From Pestalotiopsis fici W106-1 (lineage: Eukaryota > Ascomycota > Sordariomycetes > Amphisphaeriales > Sporocadaceae), in NCBI RefSeq assembly GCF_000516985.1, contig NW_006917093.1, forward strand, positions 5,861,013 through 5,925,012: a stretch of DNA of 64,000 bases, given 5' to 3'. Under the pieces are notes generated by a model. That model was not told where the DNA came from and did not search any database. It saw only the letters and a program-made list of their open reading frames with translations. How positions within the stretch are numbered: position 1 is the first letter of the stretch; each line of letters begins with the position of its first letter. Positions 48,374-58,458 of this stretch are shown here, piece after piece. The translations under genes and the position numbers were made by a program.

Positions 48374-50360
48374 ATGTCTGGCGAGAAGATAGACACCGAA
48401 AAACAGGCGTCGAAAGTCGCCGATGCGGATGCCGCGCTGGACTATCTCAATCATGAGCACACGGGAGCAATGACCGAGGTTGACGAGAAGAAACTTCTCC
48501 GCAAGATTGACTGGTGGATCGTGCCTTTAAGTAAGTGAAATCCGTGTGCTTCACTCTGCCTGTCCTAGAATGTCTCTTGAGCACATTGGACTTGATGTAA
48601 TCCTAATACAGGGCAGTCTTGGGCAAAATGCTCAAATCACTACTTGTTATTGATCTACATATCTCTTTGTCCCGAAAAGAAAAAGAACAAGTAATTTGCT
48701 AACATACTTCTTTGTAGTGTGTATGTACATCTGCTGCTGCTGTTATGTCGAGATCTGTATCGCTTAGATATATTGACATTTCCATCTGTTTTAGGGGCCT
48801 GCTACAATCTTCAATATCTCGACAAGACTTTGAGTAAGTTCCTAAAATACCTAAGCATAGACAATGAAATCACCACTCCTGACTCATGGATTACCAGTCA
48901 ATTATGCAAACGTTATGGGCTTGCAAGAGGACACCAGCATCACCGGTGATCAATTCTCCCTTCTGGCTCTCGTCTTCTACGTAACGTACCTAGCATTCGA
49001 GTTCCCGACTGGATTTCTTATGCAGCGTCTTCCGACGGCCAAGTACCTCGGGGCCAACGTTATACTTTGGGGCTTAATGGTTGCGCTCACAGCGGCAGCC
49101 AAGAACTGGGCTGCTCTTGTCACCCTCCGTGTTTTGCTTGGATGCTTCGAATCGGCGGTTGCCCCGGCTCTGATCTTGATCACGTCCATGTGGTATAAAC
49201 GGTCCGAACAACCCGCACGTGTTGGTTTCTGGTACGTGGGCACAGGAACCGGAACAATCATTGGAGCCTTGACGTCTTTTGGCTTTCAACATTACGAGAG
49301 TGCCAGATTTACGAGTTGGCAGATTATGTTTTTGGTATTTGGACTAATCACCATCACCGTTGGCACTCTTGTCATGATCTTTATGCCTGACAGTCCAATG
49401 ACGGCAAAATTGACACATGAAGAGAAGATCTGGGCCATTGAACGAGTGCGCGAAAACCAGACTGGAATTGAGAACAAGCATTTCAAACTGTACCAAGTGC
49501 TCGAATGCTTTAAAGATCCCCAGACATGGCTTTTGAGCCTCATTACAATCAGCAGCAGCGTCCCCAACGGAGCTGTGAGCAGTTACCAGGCCACAATTAT
49601 CAAAGGTTTTGGATACACAAGCAAAGAGACTGCGCTACTCAGTATTCCTAGTGGTGCTGTTGCTTGTCTATCTGTAATCTCCTCGGGTATCGCTGCGTCC
49701 AAATACAACATGCGCGGCCCGATTATCATAGTGCTTCTACTCATCGGGGGTATTCTCGGGGGCTGCCTTCTCGCTTTCTCGGCCCACGATAGTAAGGGCA
49801 GCCTTCTCGCAGGGAATTACCTCATGAATGTTAGTAGAGTCACAGTTTCCTGCCACTTCTTCAGTCATTAACGACATCCTATCAACAGGTTATCGGTTCA
49901 GCTCTGCCGTTGCTGTACTCGTACAGCTCTGCAAACTATTCAGGACACACCAAAAAGGTCACCATGAATGCACTTCTTTTAATGTCATTCTGTAAGTGAA
50001 CTTGCACCGTCCACAAAAGTAATGGCTGACTGAACCCTACTTTACTTAGGCCTGGGCAATATTATCGGGCCTCTCACGTTCCGCGACGTCGATAAACCGA
50101 ACTATCTTCCTGCCAAGATCACGGTGGTGGTAACCAGCGCTGTCGCAGTTGTACTGACTGCGATCCTTATGGCCTACTACTCGTGGGAGAACAAGCGTAG
50201 AGATCGACTGGCACAAGAAGGCCACAAGGAGAACATTGAGTTTCTTGATCTGACTGATCGAGAAAACAAGGAATTCCGGGTAAGTTCGTTCCGCTCCGCG
50301 ATCTATTCTCCACCAGCTGAAACGAGCTGCTGACTTTCCTAATACCAGTACCGACTATAA
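48374..50360 (+). CDS. Dal5-like MFS permease (anion:cation symporter family)
   Basis: Best model has seven exons: 48374-48530, 48718-48720, 48795-48833, 48898-49829, 49889-49991, 50050-50279, 50349-50360; 491 residues. The N terminus is cytosolic (LLRKIDWWIVPL), then MWACYNLQYLDKTLINYANV, a typical TM1 block of allantoate-permease-like MFS proteins. Later blocks are PTAKYLGANVILWG, LLGCFESAVAPALILI and FWYVGTGTGTIIGAL. It ends DLTDRENKEFRYRL, also typical. The MW of the TM1 block comes from a 3-nt exon between two good introns; skipping it keeps the frame and gives R instead. Members import allantoate, ureidosuccinate, vitamins or small carboxylates with protons; the substrate cannot be read from sequence. 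Promoter sites suggest a nitrogen or purine compound. Confidence 0.9.
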
Positions 50361-51395
50361 AAAAAGAACGAAAGAAAGAAAGTTATTATAGGGTATTTAG
50401 AGAGTACGGACTGCCACGATGATTATTCTGTATTCTTACCCGTCCATATCTACTCAAGAACGAGTTTCGTCAAAACAAAATAGAAGCTCATCGCTGCCTT
50501 GTACCTCTCCCATACTACCCGACTCTGGTTGGCAGACCTACATGCGGGGGATGCTCGTATTCTCAATGAGGCGTTCGAAGTGCTTATTTTTTGCGCCTCC
50601 CAGTTGCAATTTGATCACCTGCAAGATCGCCGAGCGACAACTGGGGTTCCTCTACGAGTGATCAGGCTGAACTTCTTGGGACCGGTCAAAGCGAAGCTGA
50701 GTTCTCCGACAACGTTGTGCGACTTCATTCATGATTGTCCGACGACTTCTTCATGTACCCTACCCAGAGGTGCCTACCTAGGCATGTGCCGAACAAGCTA
50801 CTAGTGCAACGATCACGAACTTCTCCAACCAGTATAACCAAAAGTGGAAGCCAGCCTTGCATACCATGCTACGTAACGTTCCGTCGAGCCAACTCTTTTT
50901 TGCGGGGAAGTTGTCAGCGTGTATTCGCATTTGTCATTAGTTCTGTTGCGGCTGAGGCGCCTTTAGGCTTTCTACTAAGCCGGTGCGGCATACTCACCAT
51001 TCATCGCAGGTCTTGGCATGAGGAAGCTTTGAATAACTCCTAAAATAGAAAGTTAATGAAGCATAACCGTGATGAATCGGTGTCTACCTTGAGCTGAGAC
51101 GGAGAGGCGTCAATCTACCGTACCAGTCCTTCAGCCCAAGCAAGAGATCTTCCAGTAATACGATGAGCACCAAGTGATACAAAGCATGAAGAAACGGATT
51201 CTTTTCCGCGACGACTTGTGATGCCTTGGGCTGAGCTGGCTCAGACTATGGGCGTATCGCTTCATCATGAATATAAATATGTCCAGATCGCCTGCAACCT
51301 CTTATTGTGATCCATTGTAACATCACCCCACGAAATTACAACATCTACTTTCACGTCTATTTGACCATATTTCTATCCCCGATTTTACCAATACC
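50361..51395. other. Intergenic, permease to small secreted protein
   Basis: 1.03 kb with no supportable gene. It has a GAAA-rich run (50362-50380) just after the permease stop and a CCTACCTAGG word at about 50775. The last 100 nt are A/T- and C-rich leader-like sequence of the next gene. Confidence 0.6.
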
Positions 51396-51781
51396 ATGAA
51401 GTTCATCGCCGTCCTCGCTCTGGGCGTTGCTGCTATGGCTGCCCCCTCTGTAATGGAAAGAGGCCAGCAATGTAGCCCCCCATCCTATGCTTGTCAGTAA
51501 CCTCTTATTTCTCTCTATCCCTCTAGTACACACAAACGGTACCATCCATGAAGGAGGGAAACGAACAGAAATCTAATATAAATTGGCACACTAGGCAAGC
51601 CAAATAACTCAGGTTGGCTCGTCTGCAATATTGATGGCAAGTGGCTTGTAAGTCATCTTCATACATATTTCGTGGCGGTTCTTTGGGATCGCAGACTCAT
51701 CAATTTATATTATAGGATGGAGGCAACTGCCCGGCCAAGACTACATGCAAGCCCATCAACAACCTCCCATACTGCGTCTAA
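51396..51781 (+). CDS. Small secreted cysteine-rich protein (71 aa)
   Basis: Exons 51396-51492, 51595-51647 and 51716-51781. The intron donors are GTCAGT and GTAAGT. A clear signal peptide (MKFIAVLALGVAAMAAP) precedes a mature domain of about 50 residues with six Cys: C-x6-C-x9-C-x11-C-x5-C-x8-C, implying three disulfides. Trp residues sit in SGWLVC and GKWLDGG. The pattern (CxPPSYAC ... GWLVCNIDGKWL ... CPAKTTC ... LPYCV) is one I associate with small secreted proteins common in Hypocreales, some of them effector candidates. No enzymatic function is apparent. The first intron splits the second Cys codon (T|GC). Confidence 0.87.
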
Positions 51782-53047
51782 GATGCACAGTTTATGGTTA
51801 CGGCGGATGGCTCTTTCATTTGCCTCTATACCTGCCTCACCTCATATTGTCCTTCTGTATCAACGCTAGCTAGCATAGCTTATTGATCATACATTCATTG
51901 TCACTGTATTGAAGTTTTATTCGACCATAACAAAGCCTTGTTGAAATCCAGTCATGGGAGCGTGATATTTATATCGTGACATGGAGTATGTGATAGAATG
52001 TGAAAGATGAGACAGCAATATTTATAAGCATTTCAGGATCAAAAATCAACAGTCTATTGGATGTGTTGTTTGGCCCTTGAGTGTCTTTTTTCTTTTTCTT
52101 TTTCTTTTCCGGGCAGAATCATATGAACAAGAAACAACACAATTCAACAGGTCTCCTGTAAAGATGAAAGCTTTAATTTCAGAGTTTAAAGGGCCCCTCA
52201 TCCCCTTGCTAATTTACCTGTATATAGCAAGTATGGAATCAATGCATCACAAGGTGTCTGTCCAAGGCAGGAATGACAGCAGTCTAAATCATCTCCATTA
52301 GCTGCAGAGTGGAACAAAGGACAGCCAAGTCTTTTTTTCCATTCCTGAATGTCTGAATGGCACCGGAGAAATCATTTCAAAGGTCAATAAATAGAGAAGC
52401 TGACTGCAACCATGGTGGCCATCCGGCAGACACTTAATACGACATGCTTCCGTGGCAGCTGTATATTCACATTAGGCTCTTGCGCACGAGCCATAGCTTA
52501 TTTAGTGTACACTACATTAATTGCTGTCCACCCTGCGTACGATCACGTACCTAGTATGTACGTACAGTGGTACTTGCTGTATTCATTCTTCTCACGCTGA
52601 TACCAAGATACTCTTCCAAGGAGCACAATTCAGAGCTCATGTCAGCCATTTGAGTCTTTGGGGTTCCTTTCTCTTCTTTCTGTTACTGTTCCTTCTTATC
52701 GTGAAGAATTTCCCACGGTTCTTGCTTCGCCCCACTAAACACCGGCGGCAGCCACGGAGGTGTATACAAGCCACTACGTACATCAAATGCTGCCCAGGGT
52801 CGGTATTTGTTCGGTTAAAACACGCCGCGGGCGCGTCCCTAATGTAGCCTCTCAGCTTCCTCCATTCCGTCCAGGCTTAAGAGAGCTTCAAGTTTGTTGG
52901 TTTGCGATGCGACAAGCTGCCTTCCTGCGACGCGCAAACCTGCATTTCGAGGTCTTCAACATCGTACGTTTCTTCTAATGGACCAGAGAAAGTCCACCAT
53001 TGCAGAAAATCCATTTTGATTCGATATTGGCCAGCACTCAAGTCACA
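51782..53047. other. Intergenic, 3' region of the small secreted gene and promoter of the RSC gene
   Basis: 1.27 kb. No gene is supported on either strand. A TTTTTCTTTTTC-like pyrimidine run lies at about 52083-52110. Confidence 0.6.
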
Positions 53048-56000
53048 ATGGCTGACGCGACCGAAGCCACCAACGCGAATGCAGCTCGCGACTCGGTCGA
53101 CGGCAAAGCCAGCCTCGAAACCAATCGCAAGGACGTTCCTCCTGCGTCCGAGGTAGCGGAACATGCACCGAAAGAGCAAGCTGCCGACCCCGTTCCGCAG
53201 GTCGTCGACGACAATAAAGACACGGCGGCCAAATCTGCTGCGAACCCAGAGCCAACTCTTATTAACGACCCTATTGACGCAGCGGCCCGTGAAAGCGGCG
53301 GTTCAGAAGCAGCCACAGATGCCGGTATCGAAGCTAACACCAATGTCAATGCCCTTGAGGATGCTGATACCAACGCTGAGCCCGAGGCCGATGTCAAAAT
53401 GAATGTCGGTGCCAACGTCGATGCCAACAAGACTGTCGATGCCGATGTTGATGCTCAGGCAGAAGACGTGGATGCTGATGCTGATGCGGATGCCGACGCC
53501 GATGCAGATGCTGATGCCGACGCCGATGCAGACGCTGATGCCGACGCCGATGCTGATGCCGATGCGGACGTGGATGCTGATGCTGATGTCGATGTCGATG
53601 TCGATGTCGATGTCGATGCTGATGGTGACGTGGATATGGATGCCGATGGTGACGTGGATATGGATACTGGAGCCGATGAGGATGGCAACGAAGAAGGCGG
53701 TCGACGTGGGCGACGCGGTTTGTCCTCGGACATGTTCACAATTATCGAGAATACTGCCAACTACCTGTCCAGCATCAAGGATGATGAAGGGTACCACATC
53801 GCCCAAGCTTTCCAGCGCGTTCCCAACCGACGATTGATCCCAGACTATTACGAAGTCATTGACGAGGCTGTCGCTTTTAGCACAATTCGGGTAATTCAAC
53901 CAGGCTGGAGGCATTTGCGAAACATGCTAACAGTACCTAACAGACGAAGAAGCTCAAGAAGCAGTACACTGCCTTTTCCGAGTTCGTTCGAGATGTCGCC
54001 AAGATCTGCCACAATGCCCAAGTATATAATCGCCCTTCGTCCCACTTCTTCCAAGACGCCGGTCGATTGAGGGAGATATTCAAAGAGGAGCTGCAGAAAC
54101 TCGTAGATGAAGAGATTATCACCTCAGAAGAGGCTGTCTTACCCGATCTGGGACCATTGCCTGAGGCTGAGGACTCGCCGCCCCCAGAAGAGGAAGACGA
54201 GGGCGAAGATGAGGATGATGAAGATGATGACGATGACGACTCTGACGACGACTCTGATGGTGACGATGATGACGGACAGCGTGGCCGAGGACGCAGAACC
54301 CATCGATCTTCTGACAGGGACTATCATCAACAAAACCGATCCCGGCGCCCAGCCAAAGTCTTCACTCCTCTCGAGGCCAGGATTCAGTCCTTTCTCAAAG
54401 GCCTACGCCAATTTAAGCACGAGGATGGGGAACTTTTGGTTCTTCACTTCGAAAGACTGCCTGACAAGCAGACGGCTCCAGACTACTATGCTACGATCAA
54501 AAATCCCATCGCACTAGACCTTATCAAGAGGAAGGCAGGCCAGAAGAAGTATCAAACTATGGATCAACTCCTACAAGATGTCGACCTGATGTGCCAAAAT
54601 GCCATGGAGTACAACGAAGAGGGTAGTGCAGTTTCCATGGCTGCAGCAGATCTGATGAAGCAGGCGCATGGCCTGGCGGAACAAGAAAACGCAAAACCCG
54701 ATGATCAGTTTGAGGATGAAGAAGGCCGCAGACCGGTGGCCGAAATCCAACACAAGGGCGAGGTCTGGAAGATTGGTGAGTACATGCAGTGTCCTACACA
54801 TACTGCTGATGTCTTTACGAGTCCTCCTCCAAACGATGCACTTCGCTAACCACAACCACATGCAGGCGACTGGGTGCACATCACCAACCCGAATGACCTG
54901 ACGAAACCCATCGTGGCTCAGATATACCGTACTTATATTGACAAGTCTGGGAAGCCCTGCATTCATACCTGCTGGTACTACCGCCCAGAGCAGACTGTAC
55001 ATCGATTCGAGAAGCACTTCTACAAGAACGAGGTTGTCAAAACAGGCCAGTATCGGGATCATGGCATCGACGAGGTAGTGGATAGATGCTTTGTCATGTT
55101 CATAACCCGCTTCAACAAGGGCAGACCTCGCGGCCTGCCCAAAGACAAGGAAGTCTACGTCTGCGAGTCGCGGTACAATGAGGAGAAGCATAAGCTTAAT
55201 AAGATCAAGACGTGGACGAGCTGTTTACCGGAAGAAGTCAGGGACAAGGACTACGAGATGGATCTGTACGATGCACCTCAACCACTTAAGAAGCTACCCA
55301 GCCCGATCAAGCACCTGCTGCGAGATGATGCGAAACCCAGCGACCCTTTGCCTAAGCCGTCTTGGGGCGCAGCGAATGCACCTCCTCTTGTAGGCGCGGT
55401 ACATTGTCGCCAACGTGAAGCCAATGTAAGTGGTGCCTTGTTGCCTGTTTCGTCTGTCTCATATTACGCCCCTCCCTTACCATGCCTTGCCCAACCCTCT
55501 CCCTCCCATCAATTTCTTTCTGCCCACCACCACCAAAACGTGGCGGTCCTTATCGATTGTGGAATCTGGCGTTTCGCCAAATCGCAAATTCCTAATCCCA
55601 AATCCCAAATCTGAAATCTGAAATCTGCCCAGCCACCCGAAAAAACAACATTCATCAGCAGACCTCCCGCTCACCATTCCCACAGGAATCACCACCACCA
55701 GAACCTACCCCTCCGCCCGGCTCTTTCCACGCAGCGCGGCGCGCCTCCATGATGCAAGTTCACCGTCCTATGGATTCGCAAGGCGACGTCGCCATGGGCA
55801 ACGTGCAGCAATACACGCCTGTCCCCGTGCCGCCAACACCTACTCCTAATGGTAATTATGCGCCTCAGTTCCCAGCTGTACGTCACAGCTCGACGCCTAT
55901 CCCTGTACCACAATATCCAGGTCATCAAATGCATCAGGCCCCCCCGCCACCCATGCCGCAAACGCCTCACTACACGGCTCATCAACCGCCGCCGCCGCCG

Positions 56001-56672
56001 CCGCAAACGCAAACGCCTGGCTTCAACGGTTTCGCGCCGCCTTACAATGCTGCTACCCCGGTTCATCACCATCACCAACCCCAACCCCAACCCCATCACC
56101 CGCCGCCGATGAATTCCCCCATGATCCAGTACGACCCCAATCAGCGACTGGCGCCCTCACCGGCGCGCTCAGCGGTCCCGCCCCCTTCCGTGCCCGGCAT
56201 GCACGGCCAGCCAAACACATATAACCCTCCGCGTCCTGTTGAGGTCTACACAATGGAGGATGCGATCGACGCCCGCATCCCACCAGAGATCCGAGAACAA
56301 TTCCAGCGTGACGAGCAAGGCCGGGTCCTATTCTTCACACAGCCACCTCTCAAACGGGTGCATTCGGGACTCTCAAACGAGAGCGCTGCTTTAGGCCACA
56401 GCCTCCGCTACCTTGCCGATCGTGAGCGAGGTATCGAGGAGCGCCGGGCCAAGCGCCGGGCCCGAGATGAACAACGCAAGGAGGAGGAAAGCAAGCGACA
56501 GAGAGAGAACGAGAAGGAGGCGCAGGTACAGAGGGCTAACGCTATTGACGCTGCCAGCAACACACTGATCAATTGGATGAGCATTATGAACAAGGAGAAT
56601 GACCTGCTCAAGGCACAGTATGATGGATGGAGCGTAAAGGACGCTGAGATTGACAAGTTTGCCTCAAAATAA
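53048..56672 (+). CDS. RSC1/RSC2-type chromatin-remodelling subunit (two bromodomains and BAH)
   Basis: Exons 53048-53890, 53944-54775, 54866-55425 and 55686-56672 give 1,073 residues. Residues about 130-207 are a low-complexity (Asp-Ala)n/(Asp-Val)n tract. Bromodomain 1 is at about 225-335 ([18 protein letters not shown], then [12 protein letters not shown]), bromodomain 2 at about 430-525 ([27 protein letters not shown]), and BAH at about 550-665 ([34 protein letters not shown]). The C terminus is Pro/His-rich, then has a basic coiled coil ([20 protein letters not shown]). RSC1/2 proteins are subunits of the SWI/SNF-like RSC remodeller and read acetylated nucleosomes. The third intron (260 nt) has short AAATCCC/AAATCTG repeats. 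Confidence 0.94.
53436..53668 (+). repeat. Coding hexanucleotide repeat (GATGCN/GATGTC)n
   Basis: Degenerate GAY-GCN units followed by GATGTC units encode alternating Asp-Ala, then Asp-Val, then Asp-Met/Gly in the N-terminal part of the RSC subunit. The repeat keeps several frames open on both strands, which creates false long reading frames. Confidence 0.95.
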
Positions 56673-58458
56673 TGAAGGGAAACCAAAAGAAAAGAAGACA
56701 AAATATTACACGAATAATTCTAAACAGAGGCATCGGTCTAATTTTGCATTGGTCAGGCGTTCCGGACCACAGAGAGCGGAGTACGGGATGTCAAGGATTC
56801 TGAGGCTACTGGCTTGAGTTTGGAGGGGAAATTTGTACTCTGTGTTGTTTTAATATCAGCCTGTTCACTTGATTCCGTCCTTACACCAGATTCCTGCGTC
56901 CAAGGATGGATGGTGTCAGAAACCCAGTGAATATTTATCTTTCCCCTCGACCATTTTCTTCGTAGATGGCCAGTGTTCTGCGGCCATTGGGGAATTTATT
57001 TATTTTGGGCTCAAGCCAAATTCCTACATCGTGAATTTGATTACTAGAGTCTCGTTTCAGTCGGATAAGCGTCCCATTTGTACGTCGTCATAGCCTTTCT
57101 CTCGATGCGTTTTCTTTTACATGTCATGATTGAGCTGTCCAAAGACATTGGTACTAATTGATAAGATGTTTAGGCGCACATTTTAGATCGAGTCGGGACA
57201 TTGCGTAAAGATTGATGCGTTACTGCAAAGTCTCATAGGTATCCTAGTTTCCTGGCTCTCCTGGCTCAGAGGTACGAAGCATACTGGGCCATCTACAACA
57301 AATAAGTGTTGGGCGGGGCGGTTTATCATACACAGTACTGTAATGTACCTACATACCTACCACGCTACTACTATGTAAGTGCTGGTCCCTGGATCACTGA
57401 CTAGTGTACATAGGTGCATGCCTTGCAGGCTTGATGCAGGTGGAGCCCCTTGCGCTTGGGACTCTTTGCTGCGTTTTACCGCCTACCTCTTTCATCAATA
57501 TGAGTGGGTCACTAGACGGGTATTCAATATTAGGTACGTACATTCTAGGTTCGCCCCCACCCGCCACCGACCAGACCCTTGAAAGTCGGGCCTGGCCCCT
57601 CTCTACCTCCAGCTCTAGGCTGTACCCAAGGGATCTTCAATGAATCATCTCGAAAAGAAGATCAACAATCTACACCATCTACCCACAAGCTTCTTTACTT
57701 CAACAGCTCCACGCGCATTCGTTTATTTGTTGTATTTTCGGCCTTCTTTTTGATCTTCCAAAGATTCGGTAACGGAGCGAAGACAGCAACAGCAACTTCC
57801 CATCCTCTTTATTCATTCAGTCCTGGTTTTACATTGTGAACCATCTTTGTTTTCAACCACCACTCCACCGTCTCCTCGTGCTCTTACAAACTTGAACCCG
57901 TGGAGCATAACCGGCGACTATGAGTTGTCGCAACTGCTTTCGCCCTTCTTGTCGCTCGGGGACGTTGTGCGGATGGTAGCAGCTGATATTTCTTTTCTGA
58001 GTCAAATCTCTTCGCCGTCAAGGTGAGTCTGACGCGTCATGAGCGGTTCCTTCTTCTCAAATCCTGTCTGTCTTTTGGCAAGCGCCGATTCACACCACGA
58101 ACACTGCCAGGCTGTTCCATTTGCTTTGATACTCAACCCTCCAACCTCATTTATTTTGTCTGTGACATGGCATTGAAGCCCGCGACTCTTTCTGTTCTGT
58201 TGCGCTTCAACTTCTTGATCTGCTCTTCTCCCTTCCATTCATTCCATCGAGCTCGCTACCTGTTCCTGTTCGTATCAATTCTCTCTATCGCTCTCTCTCT
58301 CTCTCTTTCTCTCTCTCTCGGCTTTATCGTCCGCGGGTATCCCGTTCATCTCAAGTTCTCGCTAATTTTCGGATACACGAAGACAATAAAAAACAATCCA
58401 TTTGCATTCACATCATCGATTTGCTCCCTGTCGCCAAGAGGCGGCGGATTCATACAGG
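56673..58458. other. Intergenic and leader of the NYN-domain gene
   Basis: No separate gene is supported. A likely leader intron runs from GTGAGT at 58023 to a TACAG at 58457, one base before the chosen ATG; it contains the (CT)n run at about 58288-58320. A short uORF opens at about 57919. TACCTA words lie at about 57345-57362. Confidence 0.5.

Noticed and set aside
53303..53914. Minus-strand frame of 203 codons, rich in Ile/Ser/Gly, opposite the RSC gene
   Set aside because: A shadow of the GATGCN hexamer repeat, which keeps several frames open.
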